Shown: positions 1 through 9,944 of the stretch, one piece after another
Position numbering within the stretch: the stretch's first letter is position 1
How the letters are laid out: every line of letters begins with the position of its first letter
From: Cupriavidus pauculus
Lineage (GTDB): Bacteria; Pseudomonadota; Gammaproteobacteria; Burkholderiales; Burkholderiaceae
NCBI RefSeq assembly: GCF_022179805.1
Contig: NZ_BPUO01000006.1
Span: forward strand, 124,001 to 188,000
Length of the DNA stretch: 64,000 nucleotides
Reading direction: 5' to 3'
Notes under the pieces: model-generated
Database searches by the model: none
Told to the model about the DNA's origin: nothing
The model's input: only the letters and a program-made list of their open reading frames with translations
Position numbers and translations under genes: made by a program

Positions 1-19
1 TATCTACCTGGTTGGTCAT
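1..19 (-). CDS. start of a leftward gene, probably PEP synthase (partial)
   Basis: Only the first six codons fall inside the window (Met-Thr-Asn-Gln-Val-Asp), beginning with an ATG on the minus strand at 19. A GAGG sequence lies about nine bases upstream. The gene is divergent from ppsR, and in beta-proteobacteria ppsR is normally paired with ppsA, so I infer phosphoenolpyruvate synthase. The sequence itself is too short to prove it. Confidence 0.4.
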
Positions 20-277
20 AAAAGCCTCAAAACAAAGTAAGAAATCTTTTGCACCGACCGGTATGTTGTAGATGTTCTGTCCCCGGCGGATCGCTTGGCT
101 GAGCAATTCCACTTGTCATCGGATGCTTCCGATGTTGCGCCGCACATTGTCGACAATCCGGCTGCAGATCGTTGTCTGAGCGTGATTGGCGGAATTGCTT
201 AGCCAAAAGATCGCCGCTATTCTACCGTGCCGCACCGCACTTTCGCTAAGCGGCTGCCCCAAATAAATTGTTCAGAC
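20..277. promoter_or_regulatory. ppsA/ppsR divergent control region with nested inverted repeats
   Basis: This non-coding stretch lies between the divergent starts. It holds a 16-bp inverted repeat with one mismatch, arms at 95-110 (TTGGCTGAGCAATTCC) and 191-206. Between the arms sit a perfect 7-bp hairpin (117-123 with 128-134, four-base loop) and a perfect 12-bp palindrome, ATTGTCGACAAT, at 146-157. The arrangement could be operator sites or a cruciform or RNA structure. I could not pick a convincing -35/-10 pair. Confidence 0.5.
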
Positions 278-1207
278 ATGTCCCTGCCCGAAGCGCCTGA
301 CGCATCGCAATCCGCGCTGGTCCAGACCTCCCAGACCCCCTCTTCCCCGGCCAGCAGCCAGCCCGCGGCCTCGAACGCAGCCGATCGTCCTGCCGTGCGC
401 ACGGTCTTCATTGTGTCCGATGGTACGGGTATCACGGCCGAGACCTTCAGCCACTCGATCCTGGCCCAGTTCGAAATGCGCTTTCGCAAGGTGCGCATGC
501 CGTTCGTGGATACGCCGGAAAAGGCACATGTCGCCGTCAGCAAGATCAACGAGGCGTTCTACAACGAGGGCGTGCCGCCCATCGTCTTCACCACGCTGGT
601 CAACCAGGAATCGAACAAGGCGATACGCCGGGCCAAGGCAATGATTCTGGACATGTTCCAGACATTCATCGAGCCACTGGAAAAGGAACTGGGGCTGAAG
701 TCCACCCATGCGATCGGCCGCTTCCACCAGAATGCGGATACGGAAGCCTACAAGAATCGCATCGAGGCCATCAATTTTTCGTTGGCACATGATGACGGCC
801 AGTCACATAAGAACCTGCAGGAAGCCGATGTGATCCTGGTCGGTGTGTCGCGCAGCGGCAAGACGCCAACCAGCCTCTACCTGGCCATGCAGTACGGCCT
901 CAAGGCCGCCAACTATCCGCTGATTCCCGACGACTTCGAGCGCGGCCGCCTGCCTTCGGCGCTGTATGCCTTCAAGCCCAAGATTTTCGGCCTGTCGATC
1001 GATCCGCAGCGCCTGACCGAAATCCGCAATGAACGCCGCCCGGGCAGCAAGTACGCAGCGCTGGAAAACTGCCGCTATGAGGTCAACGAGGCGGAAGCGA
1101 TGATGCGCCGCGAAGGCATCAAGTGGCTGTCGTCCACCCACAAGTCCATCGAGGAGATCGCCACCACGATCCTCCAGGAAATCAAGATGGACCGCGACAA
1201 CTACTAA
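278..1207 (+). CDS. ppsR: PEP synthase regulatory protein (bifunctional kinase/pyrophosphorylase)
   Basis: This is a DUF299-family regulator. Known members inactivate phosphoenolpyruvate synthase by ADP-dependent phosphorylation of a Thr and reactivate it by Pi-dependent phosphorolysis. The hallmark VFIVSDGTGITAE segment follows a Pro/Ser/Ala-rich, probably disordered tail of about 40 residues. A P-loop GVSRSGKT lies near residues 189-196 counted from this ATG. The frame opens further up at a GTG (227), but the residues before Met at 278 look unlike the family. Neither start has a strong ribosome-binding site. The total of about 309 residues is slightly longer than the usual 270-280 because of the N-terminal tail. 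The target gene ppsA is probably the divergent neighbour. Confidence 0.93.
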   Translation: MSLPEAPDASQSALVQTSQTPSSPASSQPAASNAADRPAVRTVFIVSDGTGITAETFSHSILAQFEMRFRKVRMPFVDTPEKAHVAVSKINEAFYNEGVPPIVFTTLVNQESNKAIRRAKAMILDMFQTFIEPLEKELGLKSTHAIGRFHQNADTEAYKNRIEAINFSLAHDDGQSHKNLQEADVILVGVSRSGKTPTSLYLAMQYGLKAANYPLIPDDFERGRLPSALYAFKPKIFGLSIDPQRLTEIRNERRPGSKYAALENCRYEVNEAEAMMRREGIKWLSSTHKSIEEIATTILQEIKMDRDNY

Positions 1208-1212
1208 CGCGC

Positions 1213-1238
1213 GGACGATTTTGAGAATCGTCCTCTTT
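1213..1238 (+). terminator. intrinsic terminator after ppsR
   Basis: A perfect 8-bp stem GGACGATT / AATCGTCC encloses a five-base loop and is followed by TCTTTGC. It begins six bases after the ppsR stop codon. The U-tract is short, so termination may be incomplete. Confidence 0.65.
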
Positions 1239-1293
1239 GCAGGCGATGGCTGGCGGTGAAAGATGACGTCATCGACGTTTCCTTCCGGGACCC

Positions 1294-1764
1294 ATGACCA
1301 TCGCCATGACCGCAGACAATTTCCCCCAGCCGCCTGAGCCCCGGCGGCCAGCAGGCATCCGGCGCGCCCTCGACACTTCCAGGCGATATGACTGGCGAAA
1401 TGCCGCCACCATCTTCGGTGCGGTATTTATCTCGCTGACCGGCGTTTTCGCTGTTGTTGACTATTCGGCGAGCCAGTCCGACCGGACACACGATAACTTC
1501 GACTATCGCTTCGATCTCGTGGATCAGCGCTTGGACCTCGTGGACCAGCGATTCAAGATGGTGGATCAACGGTTCGATGCCATCGACAGGAAGTTCGAGG
1601 CAGTGGACAGGAAATTTGAAGCCGTGACCCAGCGGCTGGACAAGCTGGACGCGAAGATCGATACAAAATTCGACAAATTGTCCGATCTTCTGCTCACGCT
1701 GATCGAGCAGAAGGCGACCACCGATTCCGCTGCCAGCAATGCCAGGGGAGGTCGATCCCGCTAG
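1294..1764 (+). CDS. small membrane-anchored coiled-coil protein of unknown function
   Basis: I do not recognise a named family. The 156-residue product has a short soluble N-terminus with a Pro-rich patch, one hydrophobic segment at about residues 38-56, then a C-terminal region of seven-residue repeats of the form F-D-x-V-D-Q-R (about residues 67-125). The heptad spacing predicts a continuous alpha-helical coiled coil on one side of the membrane. An alternative ATG lies at 1309. The gene stands alone between ppsR and the convergent methyltransferase gene, separated from ppsR by a terminator. It could be a structural or scaffold protein, but that is a guess. Confidence 0.7.
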   Translation: MTIAMTADNFPQPPEPRRPAGIRRALDTSRRYDWRNAATIFGAVFISLTGVFAVVDYSASQSDRTHDNFDYRFDLVDQRLDLVDQRFKMVDQRFDAIDRKFEAVDRKFEAVTQRLDKLDAKIDTKFDKLSDLLLTLIEQKATTDSAASNARGGRSR

Positions 1765-1771
1765 CGGGATC
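1754..1771. terminator. hairpin between convergent genes
   Basis: A perfect 8-bp inverted repeat, GATCCCGC and GCGGGATC, with a two-base centre overlaps the stop codon of the coiled-coil gene. It lies 15 bases beyond the end of the convergent methyltransferase gene. It could act as a bidirectional terminator, though there is no clear T-tract. The same 8-bp arms recur at 14869-14887. Confidence 0.4.
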
Positions 1772-1786
1772 GAGCGGATACCAGCC

Positions 1787-2569
1787 TCAGGATGCGCGTC
1801 GCTGCCGTACCGCCTCGAACAGGCACACGGCAGTGGCTGCCGCTACGTTGAGCGATTCCAAACCACCGGGTTGAGGAATGCCGACCGTACGCGACACCCG
1901 CGCCATCCAGTCCGGGCTGACCCCCGCCCCTTCGTTGCCAACCACCCAGCCAATCGGCTGCCGCAGATCGGTGTCGAACACAGCGGCGTCGGCATGAGAG
2001 GACGTCGCCAGCAGCGGCACGGCCAACCGGGATTCGAGCATCTCCAGCGTGCAATGTTCGACGATGTTCAGATGGAAATTCGCGCCCATGCCGGCACGCA
2101 ACGTCTTGACCGACCACGCGAAGGCACAGCCCGTTATCAGGAAGGCATGCGGAATGCCTGCGGCAGCTGCGCTGCGGAGGATGGAGCCAACGTTGCCGGC
2201 ATCCTGTACGCCATCCAGGATGACGCAATCGGTCTCGATCCGGGAAGGAAGATGGCCAGCCGGCGTATCGATGACGAACAGCAGATCGATCCCGTTCGCG
2301 ACGTTGCTGATCTGGCTGAACAGTGAATCAGCCAGCACCACCACACGCTCGGGCTCGACCTGGTCCAGCAACGGCCGGATTTCCGTGTGGTCGTAGTGAC
2401 GTTCGCCGATCACGCAGGAAACTGGCTGCCCCAGGGCCGCGATGTAGGCCTGTGCCAGGTGCACGCCGTCCAGCACGGATTGTCCGGCCTTGCGCCGTTG
2501 GTGCGTGGACCCGACCAGGGCCTTCAGATGCTTGAAAAGCGCGTTGTCGCGCGAAGTGACGTGCTTCAA
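1787..2569 (-). CDS. SpoU/TrmH-family RNA 2'-O-methyltransferase
   Basis: This 260-residue SPOUT-class methyltransferase acts on tRNA or rRNA ribose with S-adenosylmethionine. All three family motifs are visible: NVGSILRSAAAAG (motif 1, carrying the catalytic Asn/Arg), WVVGNEGAGVS (motif 2) and IPQPGGLESLNVAAA (motif 3, the trefoil-knot SAM site). The N-terminus has the substrate-binding pattern of RlmB-like members (SRDNALFKHLKAL). It is the last gene of the long leftward run and starts 9 bases after the rnhB stop. Which nucleotide it modifies cannot be read from the sequence. Confidence 0.88.
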   Translation of the reverse strand: MKHVTSRDNALFKHLKALVGSTHQRRKAGQSVLDGVHLAQAYIAALGQPVSCVIGERHYDHTEIRPLLDQVEPERVVVLADSLFSQISNVANGIDLLFVIDTPAGHLPSRIETDCVILDGVQDAGNVGSILRSAAAAGIPHAFLITGCAFAWSVKTLRAGMGANFHLNIVEHCTLEMLESRLAVPLLATSSHADAAVFDTDLRQPIGWVVGNEGAGVSPDWMARVSRTVGIPQPGGLESLNVAAATAVCLFEAVRQRRAS

Positions 2570-2578
2570 GGAAGTGTC

Positions 2579-3250
2579 TTAGAAAGGCGGCGTTTCCTTG
2601 GCCAGGCCGCTCATGCGTTCCAGCGCGATACGAACCGGCGCGAACGACCTGCGATGATGCGGCGTGGGACCATGTTGATTCAGTGCCGCGAAATGCTGAG
2701 GCGTCGGATAGCCAAAATGCGAGTCGAAGCCGTACTCGGGATATTGCTCGTGTAGTTCCAGCAGATTGCGGTCGCGCGCCACCTTCGCCAGGATCGATGC
2801 CGCCGAGATGGCTCGCACCTTGGCATCGCCCTTGACGATCGCTTCCACCGGAAACGCCACCTGAGGGCAACGGTTGCCGTCGACCTGCACGAGGTCCGGG
2901 ATCACGCCGCTGGCAGCCAGCCCCTGGACAGCACGCTGCATGGCAAGCATCGACGCATGGAGGATATTGATCGAGTCGATTTCCTCCACGGTCGCGAATG
3001 CGATGTGCCAGCCAAGCGCCCGTTCACAGATGCGATCGAACAATACCTCGCGCTTTTCGGCCTTCAGGATCTTCGAATCCGCAAGACCACGGATCTGGCG
3101 GTCGGGATTCAGCACGACAGCCGCGGCGTAAACGGGGCCGGCCAGAGGTCCACGCCCGGCCTCGTCCACACCGCACAAGCGCTGGACCACGGCGACGGTC
3201 TGCGTCAGGTCCAGCCCGAGCTGTGGCGACGTTTTCCTGTCGGAAGCCAT
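2579..3250 (-). CDS. rnhB: ribonuclease HII
   Basis: RNase HII cuts RNA in RNA-DNA hybrids and starts removal of misincorporated ribonucleotides. The active-site opening [14 protein letters not shown] carries the first Asp-Glu pair, and VDGN and the SILAKVARD segment carry the other conserved residues. The product is 223 residues. I place the start at ATG 3250, which overlaps the lpxB stop as TGATG, rather than at the TTG one codon earlier. Overlap with lpxB implies translational coupling; lpxB-rnhB is a widespread gene pair in proteobacteria. Confidence 0.95.
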   Translation of the reverse strand: MASDRKTSPQLGLDLTQTVAVVQRLCGVDEAGRGPLAGPVYAAAVVLNPDRQIRGLADSKILKAEKREVLFDRICERALGWHIAFATVEEIDSINILHASMLAMQRAVQGLAASGVIPDLVQVDGNRCPQVAFPVEAIVKGDAKVRAISAASILAKVARDRNLLELHEQYPEYGFDSHFGYPTPQHFAALNQHGPTPHHRRSFAPVRIALERMSGLAKETPPF

Positions 3251-4458
3251 CAAGCGACTCCCCGGCTATGCATCAGGTCCGCAACCACGCCCGATGCCAG
3301 CCTCGCGGTATCGCGCTTCAGGGTTTCGTGCATGGTCGTGAAATGTTCGCGCAGGAACGCAATATTGCCTTCGTCGTTGAGCTGCAGCAGCGTTTCGCGC
3401 GCCAACGCCTCGGGCGTGGCATCGTCCTGCAGCAGTTCGGGCACCACGAAGCGCCCTGACAGAATATTAGGCAGCCCCACGTACGGCAGATACCCCTGCC
3501 GCTTCATGATCTGCGCGGTCAGCCAGGGCACCTTGTACGAGATCACCATCGGCTTCTTGTACAGGGCGGCTTCCAGCGTGGCCGTTCCGCTGGCCAGCAG
3601 CACCACGTCCGCCGATTCCATGGCCAGATGCGACTGACCGTCCACAATCGTGAGATCGATTTCCGGGTGTTGCGCGTGCAGTTCCTCGACAATCGCGTGC
3701 AACGACGCGTTGGCGGCAGGCAGCACGAATGCCAGGTTGCCGTCCATGCGATGCATGCGCGCCATGGCCTCGAAGAACGTAGCGCCCAGGTTGCGCACTT
3801 CGGACTGCCGGCTTCCGGGCAAGACCGCCACGATGCGCTTGCCCTCGGGCAATCCCAGCTTCGCGCGGGCTCCCGCCACATCGGGCACCATCGGAATCAC
3901 GTCAGCCAGCGGATGTCCAACGTAGGTCGCGGGAATCCCGGCCTTGGCGTAGATTTCCGGCTCGAACGGGAAGAGGCAAAGAATGTGGTCCACCGCGCGC
4001 GCGATGGTACGAATCCGCCCCCCGCGCCACGCCCAGATCGACGGGCTGACAAAGTGCACGACAGGGATGCCGGCGCGGCGCAGCGGCACTTCGAGACCGA
4101 AATTGAAATCCGGTGCATCCACGCCGATGAAACACAGGGGCGGATGCGCCAGCAGCTTTTCGCGGATCGCCCGGCGCGTGGCCAGGATCTCGCGCAGGGA
4201 TCCCAGAACTTCCACGTAGCCGTTGACCGACAGGGTTTCCATCGGCCAGTGCGAGACGAAGCCCTGGGCCATCATGCGGCGCCCGCCAATGCCGGCATAG
4301 TCCACCGACTCGCCGAGCCGCGCGTGTAGTCCTTCCAGCAACAGCGATGCGAGCAGATCGCCAGAGGCCTCTCCGGCCACCATGGCGATCGTGCCACGCT
4401 TGTTCACATGGGCGTCCGCTTCTGCGGGACGCGCGGCCTGCATGGCTGCCTCGACCAT
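3250..4458 (-). CDS. lpxB: lipid-A-disaccharide synthase
   Basis: LpxB condenses UDP-2,3-diacylglucosamine with lipid X to make the lipid A disaccharide at the inner membrane. The N-terminal [19 protein letters not shown] motif, the [10 protein letters not shown] segment and the [10 protein letters not shown] donor-site region identify this GT19 enzyme. The frame continues upstream into lpxA to 4557, but the Arg/Ser-rich extension is unlike the family. ATG 4458 gives 402 residues and sits 13 bases after the lpxA stop; ATG 4443 is also possible. Confidence 0.95.
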   Translation of the reverse strand: MVEAAMQAARPAEADAHVNKRGTIAMVAGEASGDLLASLLLEGLHARLGESVDYAGIGGRRMMAQGFVSHWPMETLSVNGYVEVLGSLREILATRRAIREKLLAHPPLCFIGVDAPDFNFGLEVPLRRAGIPVVHFVSPSIWAWRGGRIRTIARAVDHILCLFPFEPEIYAKAGIPATYVGHPLADVIPMVPDVAGARAKLGLPEGKRIVAVLPGSRQSEVRNLGATFFEAMARMHRMDGNLAFVLPAANASLHAIVEELHAQHPEIDLTIVDGQSHLAMESADVVLLASGTATLEAALYKKPMVISYKVPWLTAQIMKRQGYLPYVGLPNILSGRFVVPELLQDDATPEALARETLLQLNDEGNIAFLREHFTTMHETLKRDTARLASGVVADLMHSRGVA

Positions 4459-4471
4459 GTCCGGCAAGCTG

Positions 4472-5275
4472 CTAGCGCACGATGCCGCGCTGGGTTGCGG
4501 CGAGGAAATCGACAAAAGCCTGCAACGGCACGGCAGTGCCAGCATCCGATTGGCCAAGCAAGGCCGCCATCTCGCTACGTGCGTCGTCGAAGCTCAGGTC
4601 AGATTTGTACAGCAGCTTGTACGCCTGACGCAGCACGGCGATTTGTGCCGCATCGAAACCACGGCGACGCAGACCCTCGACGTTGATGCCATGCGGCGTG
4701 GCCTTGTTGCCGTTCTTGTCGCTGGCAGCGATCACGAACGGCGGCACGTCCTGGACCAGCGCCGACGCGCCGCCCAGCATTGCGTGGGCGCCAATGCGCA
4801 CGAACTGGTGCACGCCGCTCATGCCGCCAAGAATCGCCCAGTCACCCACTTCCACGTGGCCGGCGATCTGCGCATTGCTCGAAAACACCGTGTGGTTCCC
4901 CACGTGGCAATCGTGCGCGATATGCACGTACGCCATGATCCAGTTATCACTGCCGATGCTCGTCAGGCCCTTGTCCTGCACGGTACCGGTGTGGATCGTG
5001 GTGAATTCACGAATCGTATTGCGGTCGCCAATTTCGAGCCGGGTGGGCTCATTGGCATATTTCATGTCCTGCGGCACCCCGCCCACCGAGGCGTACGGCC
5101 CGATGCGATTGCCTTCGCCGATCGTGGTATGCCCCTCTACCGTCGTGTGGGCACCGACCCGTGTGCCGCTGCCAATCCGCACGTTCGGACCCACGATCGA
5201 GAACGGGCCGACTTCCACATCGGCGGCGAGTTCAGCCTTCGGGTCGACAAGTGCGGTGGGATGGATTTGCGTCAT
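4472..5275 (-). CDS. lpxA: UDP-N-acetylglucosamine acyltransferase
   Basis: LpxA performs the first step of lipid A synthesis, moving (R)-3-hydroxyacyl from acyl-ACP to O3 of UDP-GlcNAc. The 267-residue protein shows the left-handed parallel beta-helix hexapeptide pattern from the start ([20 protein letters not shown]). The catalytic histidine lies in HIAHDC (His121 here, equivalent to His125 in E. coli). A C-terminal helical part follows. The gene sits between fabZ and lpxB in the standard lipid A order. Confidence 0.96.
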   Translation of the reverse strand: MTQIHPTALVDPKAELAADVEVGPFSIVGPNVRIGSGTRVGAHTTVEGHTTIGEGNRIGPYASVGGVPQDMKYANEPTRLEIGDRNTIREFTTIHTGTVQDKGLTSIGSDNWIMAYVHIAHDCHVGNHTVFSSNAQIAGHVEVGDWAILGGMSGVHQFVRIGAHAMLGGASALVQDVPPFVIAASDKNGNKATPHGINVEGLRRRGFDAAQIAVLRQAYKLLYKSDLSFDDARSEMAALLGQSDAGTAVPLQAFVDFLAATQRGIVR

Positions 5276-5317
5276 ACGTACTGTCCTGTGCTTTCAGTTC
5301 TGCTCGGTATCGGAAGA

Positions 5318-5770
5318 TCAGGCCTCGGCCTGCTTGACCGTGCACATCAGCTCGGCCTCGCAGGCAACCTCGCCATCGACGGTGGCGCTGGCCTTGAACT
5401 TCCAGATGCCGCGGATGTAGCGTTCCACGGTGACGTTCAGATGCAGCTGGTCGCCGGGATACACCACGCGCTTGAAGCGGGCGCCGTCGATGCCGACGAA
5501 GTAGTACAGCGCGCCTTCCTTGCGCTCCATGTCGGCGCCAAAGGTCAGCAGGCCGGCAGACTGCGCCAGCGCTTCGAGAATCATGACACCCGGCATCACC
5601 GGTTGTTCCGGAAAGTGACCCATGAAGTACGGCTCGTTGATCGTCACGTTCTTCAGGGTCTTGATGCGCTTCTGCGGTTCGAACTCGAGCACGCGGTCGA
5701 CCAGCAGGATCGGGTACCGATGCGGCAGCAGCTTCAGGATCTTGCGGATGTCGATATCGGAGGCTGTCAT
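5318..5770 (-). CDS. fabZ: 3-hydroxyacyl-ACP dehydratase FabZ
   Basis: FabZ is a hot-dog-fold dehydratase of fatty acid elongation. It competes with LpxA and LpxD for 3-hydroxyacyl-ACP, which suits its place between them. The product is 150 residues. The central helix motif [14 protein letters not shown] carries catalytic His52, and Glu66 lies in the LEALAQ segment. It begins two bases after the lpxD stop, so translation is probably coupled. Confidence 0.96.
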   Translation of the reverse strand: MTASDIDIRKILKLLPHRYPILLVDRVLEFEPQKRIKTLKNVTINEPYFMGHFPEQPVMPGVMILEALAQSAGLLTFGADMERKEGALYYFVGIDGARFKRVVYPGDQLHLNVTVERYIRGIWKFKASATVDGEVACEAELMCTVKQAEA

Positions 5771-5772
5771 GA

Positions 5773-6873
5773 TTATTTCTCTTCGTCTTGTTTGCTATTG
5801 GCCCCGGCGGACTCGCCGCGCAGCCGGCGTTCCAGTTGCACCACGCGTTCACGCAGCTTCGACAGGCCGCGCACGATGGCCGCATTGCGTTCCCATTCGC
5901 CATGCGACGTGAACGGGAACACGCTGGTGAAATGCCCACCGGGTTTTGTAATCGATTTGGTAATCGACGTACCGCCGGACACTGTGGTCCGGTCGGCGAT
6001 ATTCAAATGGCCGGAAAAATTCGCCGCACCGCCGATCACGCAGAATTTGCCGATCTTGGTACTGCCCGACACCGCCGCCGTCCCGGCAATCACGGTATGG
6101 GCGCCCACGTGCACGTTGTGGGCGATCTGCACCTGGTTGTCGATCTTGCAGCCGTCCTCGATCACGGTATCGGCCATCGCACCGCGATCCACGCAGGTAT
6201 TGGCGCCGATTTCCACGTCGTTGCCCAGCACCGCACGCCCCACCTGTGGAATCTTGACGTACTCGACCCCGGCCGGCCCGATATCGGGCGCGAAGCCAAA
6301 ACCGTCCGCCCCGATCACCGCCCCGCTGTGCAGGATATTGCGCGCACCCACCACGCAACGATGATAGACAGAAACATTGGCGTAGATGAGCGTATCTTCA
6401 CCGATCTGCGCGCCTGCGCCGATAAAGGCATTTGCCAGGATGCGCACGCGCTCGCCCAGCCGTGCCCCGGCTTCGATCACGACGTTCGGACCGATAAAGC
6501 AGGATGCCGGCACCACGGCGTCCGGCGCCACGGTAGCCCGCGCATCGATGCCGTTTCGCGGATCGGCATTGGCTACACGGTCGAACCGTTGTGCCACGCG
6601 GGCAAAGCAGACGTACGGATTGCGCGCCACCAGCCAGTTGCGGCCATCGGCCTGGCCATCCGCGCGGACGCGCTCCAGATCCGCCGGCGACACGATGATG
6701 GCGCCGGCCTTCGACGCCAGCGCCTGAGTCAGGTAAAGCGGATTGGACAGAAACGACAGGTCGCCGGGGCCGGCCTGGTCGAGCGGCGCCAGGCCGCTGA
6801 CGGCCAGGTCGGGATCACCCACAACCTGCGCGCCGTTCTCGGTGGCGAGCTGACCCAGTGTGGGTGTCTGCAT
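5773..6873 (-). CDS. lpxD: UDP-3-O-acylglucosamine N-acyltransferase
   Basis: LpxD adds the second 3-hydroxyacyl chain in lipid A synthesis. The N-terminal uridine-binding domain (about residues 1-100, with [10 protein letters not shown]) is followed by hexapeptide repeats forming a left-handed beta helix (about 105-320). The catalytic histidine is in the QIAHNVHVG region. A C-terminal helix ([13 protein letters not shown]) probably forms the ACP-binding extension. The length of 366 is slightly above the E. coli 341 because of a Gly/Ser/Lys-rich tail. Confidence 0.95.
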   Translation of the reverse strand: MQTPTLGQLATENGAQVVGDPDLAVSGLAPLDQAGPGDLSFLSNPLYLTQALASKAGAIIVSPADLERVRADGQADGRNWLVARNPYVCFARVAQRFDRVANADPRNGIDARATVAPDAVVPASCFIGPNVVIEAGARLGERVRILANAFIGAGAQIGEDTLIYANVSVYHRCVVGARNILHSGAVIGADGFGFAPDIGPAGVEYVKIPQVGRAVLGNDVEIGANTCVDRGAMADTVIEDGCKIDNQVQIAHNVHVGAHTVIAGTAAVSGSTKIGKFCVIGGAANFSGHLNIADRTTVSGGTSITKSITKPGGHFTSVFPFTSHGEWERNAAIVRGLSKLRERVVQLERRLRGESAGANSKQDEEK

Positions 6874-6921
6874 GGCGGTACTTCCTTGAAAAAATCGTAG
6901 CGGAGCGCGAGCGCCCGCTGC

Positions 6922-7452
6922 TTACTTGCCCGAGCCGGCGTTCAGCGCCTTCATCACGTCGTCCGTGATGTCGATGCGCGGATTGACGTAGACCGCTTCC
7001 TGCACGATCAGGTCGTACTTGCGCTGCTCGGCGATCGAGCGGATCACGCGATTGGCGCGCTCCAGAACCTGGGCCAGCTCCTCGTTACGGCGCTGGTTCA
7101 GGTCTTCGCGGAACTCGCGCTGCTTGCGCTGGAATTCCCGGTCGAGGTCGGCCACTTCGCGCTGGCGGCGCTGGCGGTCGGCATCGGCCAGCACGGCCGT
7201 ATCCTTGTCGAGCTTGTCAGCCATGGCCTTGATCTTCTGGGCCATGTCCTGCAATTCACGGTCGCGCTTGGAGAACTCCTGCTCGAGCTTGACCTGCGCC
7301 GCCTTGGCGGGCTGCGAGTCACGCAGGATACGCTCCGAGTTTACCGCGGCAATACGCGCCTCCTGAGCCATCGCCGGGGCCGCCGCGCAAAGGGCCGCCG
7401 CGGCCAGCGCGGCCGCGCTCAGGGATTTGATCAGTGGAGTGTGGAGTTTCAT
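6922..7452 (-). CDS. skp: periplasmic outer-membrane-protein chaperone Skp/OmpH
   Basis: Skp holds unfolded outer membrane proteins in the periplasm on their way to BamA. From ATG 7452 the product has a signal peptide (MKLHTPLIKSLSAAALAAAA) with probable cleavage after AMA. A short beta segment (RIAAVNSERIL) follows, then a long charged coiled coil at about residues 50-150 that forms the tentacles of the trimer. The frame opens 13 codons earlier, but that extension would precede the signal peptide. It lies directly downstream of bamA. Confidence 0.93.
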   Translation of the reverse strand: MKLHTPLIKSLSAAALAAAALCAAAPAMAQEARIAAVNSERILRDSQPAKAAQVKLEQEFSKRDRELQDMAQKIKAMADKLDKDTAVLADADRQRRQREVADLDREFQRKQREFREDLNQRRNEELAQVLERANRVIRSIAEQRKYDLIVQEAVYVNPRIDITDDVMKALNAGSGK

Positions 7453-7474
7453 CAAACAGAATCCTTTGTGGGGA

Positions 7475-9814
7475 TCAGAATGCAGTACCAATCTGGAACT
7501 GGAAGCGCTGAACGCGATCGTTGTCGTCCTTCTTCAGCGGGAAGCCCATGCTGACCTTCAGCGGGCCGATCGGCGACAGCCACGACATACCGAAACCGGT
7601 CGAGTACTTCAGGTCGCTCACCGTGATCGGCGCGCCTTCCTGGTACACGTTACCAAAGTCGAAGAACGTGAACAGACGCAGCGTACGGTCAACGCCCGAA
7701 CCCGGCAGCGGGAACACGAATTCCACGTTACCGATCAGCTTCGAGGCACCACCCACCGGGTTGCCGTTCTGGTCCTTCGGACCCAGCGTGCTGGTCTGGT
7801 AGCCACGGACCGAGCCGATACCGCCCGCGTAGAAGTACTTGAACACCGGGAACGGCGTGTCGCCGTAACCGTGACCATAGGCCACCTCACCGTTGAACGC
7901 CAGCGTGAAGGCCTTCGACAGCGGGTAGAAATACTGTTGCTGGAAGCTGGCGCGATAGTACTGCGTATCGCCGCCCGGCACGCCGACTTCAAGGTTGGCC
8001 TGGGTGTAGGGGCCCTTGGTCGGAATCAGCGCACTGTCGCGACGGTCGCGCGCCCAGCCGATCGTGAACGGGAAGTTGTTGATCGGGTCGCCGCTGGCCT
8101 TGCCAATCTTCTGCAGCCACGCCGTGTACTGGCTCGGCGTATTGACCGAGGTATAGACCTGGGTACGTTCGTATCCGATACCGAAGAACACCGTATCGTT
8201 CTCGGAGAACGGCACGCCGAACTTGAAGCCGCCGCCGGTCGAGACGATCTTGTAGTCCTGGTCACCCGTGTAGTACAGCGGGCGGGACGTACGGTAGTAG
8301 ATATCGGTCGACCGGCTGATGCCGTCCACCGTGAAATACGGGTCGTACTGCGTCAGGGCAATCGTCCGGAACGACTTGGCCGTGTTCACATCGAGGCCCA
8401 GGCTGGTACCGGAACCGAACACGTTGTCCTGGCGGAGACCGGCCTGCAGCACGAGCTTGTCGGTCGACGAGAAGCCGAGACCCAGGCTGATCTGGCCGGT
8501 CGGCTTCTCCGTCACGTTCACGTTCACGTCAACCTGGTCGGGCGCACCCGCCACGTCTTCGGTCGTGATGTTGGTGTCGGTGAAGTAACCGGTACGGTTG
8601 ATACGTGCCTGCGACTGCGTGAGCTTCTCGCTGTCGAACCACGAGCTTTCCATCTGGCGCATTTCGCGGCGCACCACTTCGTCGCGCGTCTTGCTGTTGC
8701 CCACCACGTTCACGCGGCGCACGTAGACACGGCGGCCCGGATCGACCATCAGCGTCAGCGCGACTTCGCGCTTTTCCTTGTCGATCTGCGGTTGCGGGTT
8801 GATCGTGGTGAAGGCGTAGCCGTAGGTGCCCAGCAGGTCGGTGATCGCCTTGGTGCTGGCCGTCAGCTTCTCGGACGAGAAAATATCGCCCTTCTTCAGC
8901 TGCAGCAGCTTCTGCATCTCGTCCTGCTTGCCCAGCAACTCGCCGGCCAGGCGGATGTCGGACACCTTGAACTGCTCGCCTTCGCTGATGTTCAGCGTCA
9001 GGTAGATGTCCTTCTTGTCCGGCGTGATCGATACCTGGGTGGATTCGATCTGGAATTCCAGATAGCCACGGTTCAGGTAGTACGAACGCAGCGCTTCCAG
9101 GTCAGCCGTCAGCTTCTGCTTGGAATACAGGTCGTTCTTGGTGTACCAGGACAGCCAGTTCGGCGTGGAAAGCTGCATTTCGTCGCGCAGCGTGCTTTCC
9201 TTGAAAGCCTTGTTGCCGACGATATTGATCTGGCGGATCTTGGCGACCGGGCCTTCCTCGACGTTGAACACCACGGACACGCGATTGCGGTCCACGGGGG
9301 TCACCGTGGTCTGGACCTCGGCGGCGTAGTAGCCGCGCGCCACGTACTGGCGCTTGAGTTCCTGCTCGGCCTTGTCGATCAGCGCCTTGTCGTAGTAGCG
9401 CGCCTCGGCCACGCCCACGGCACGCAGCGAGCGGCGCAGGGTGTCCTTGTCGAATTCCTTGATGCCGACGAACTCGAGCTGGGAAATCGCCGGGCGTTCT
9501 TCAACCTGCACGACCAGCACGCCGTCCTCGGCGCGGATCTGCACGTCCTTGAAAAAGCCGGTATTGTAGAGCGCACGGATGGCATCGGCGCCCTTGTCGT
9601 CGGTGAAGGTCTCGCCGACACGCACGGGAAGGTAGCCAAAGACGGTACCCGGTTCCACGCGCTGCAGGCCTTCAACGCGAATATCCTTGACCACAAACGG
9701 ATCTGCGGCCCAGCCCGCCGGGCTCCAGGCCGCAATAATGGCACTCGTCAGCAAGCCTAGCGAGATGCGCTTATTTCTGATCAAAGTCGATCCCCTCTTC
9801 CTCATCGATTTCAT
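7475..9814 (-). CDS. bamA: outer membrane protein assembly factor BamA
   Basis: BamA is the core of the outer-membrane beta-barrel assembly machine. After a signal peptide ending near AGWA come five POTRA domains (about residues 37-440). A C-terminal 16-strand barrel of the Omp85 family follows; it includes the GGIGSVRGY loop-6 motif and ends in a terminal Phe (IGTAF). The annotated ATG at 9814 has a weak ribosome site. A TTG at 9784 is preceded by AGAGGGG at seven bases and would give a cleaner signal peptide (Met-Ile-Arg-Asn-Lys-Arg start, 769 residues), so the true start may be there. Confidence 0.96.
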   Translation of the reverse strand: MKSMRKRGSTLIRNKRISLGLLTSAIIAAWSPAGWAADPFVVKDIRVEGLQRVEPGTVFGYLPVRVGETFTDDKGADAIRALYNTGFFKDVQIRAEDGVLVVQVEERPAISQLEFVGIKEFDKDTLRRSLRAVGVAEARYYDKALIDKAEQELKRQYVARGYYAAEVQTTVTPVDRNRVSVVFNVEEGPVAKIRQINIVGNKAFKESTLRDEMQLSTPNWLSWYTKNDLYSKQKLTADLEALRSYYLNRGYLEFQIESTQVSITPDKKDIYLTLNISEGEQFKVSDIRLAGELLGKQDEMQKLLQLKKGDIFSSEKLTASTKAITDLLGTYGYAFTTINPQPQIDKEKREVALTLMVDPGRRVYVRRVNVVGNSKTRDEVVRREMRQMESSWFDSEKLTQSQARINRTGYFTDTNITTEDVAGAPDQVDVNVNVTEKPTGQISLGLGFSSTDKLVLQAGLRQDNVFGSGTSLGLDVNTAKSFRTIALTQYDPYFTVDGISRSTDIYYRTSRPLYYTGDQDYKIVSTGGGFKFGVPFSENDTVFFGIGYERTQVYTSVNTPSQYTAWLQKIGKASGDPINNFPFTIGWARDRRDSALIPTKGPYTQANLEVGVPGGDTQYYRASFQQQYFYPLSKAFTLAFNGEVAYGHGYGDTPFPVFKYFYAGGIGSVRGYQTSTLGPKDQNGNPVGGASKLIGNVEFVFPLPGSGVDRTLRLFTFFDFGNVYQEGAPITVSDLKYSTGFGMSWLSPIGPLKVSMGFPLKKDDNDRVQRFQFQIGTAF

Positions 9815-9944
9815 GCAGGGTGTTGGCTCCAGCGCCGATTGCAGCTACGCCTGACAATACCGGCACGACTGATCCCTCCCGACGGGGAAACTCCCCCCGG
9901 GATACGACCGCCCCCGTCCGACTGGCATTTCCGGCTGCGCGAAC

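Noticed and set aside
4382..6364. A 660-codon plus-strand frame across lipid A genes
   Set aside because: It is antisense to lpxB, lpxA, fabZ and lpxD, all with intact catalytic motifs, and has no family-like sequence or ribosome-binding site.
7427..9760. A 777-codon plus-strand frame opposite bamA
   Set aside because: It is a His/Arg/Val-rich mirror of the bamA codons with no recognisable domain.
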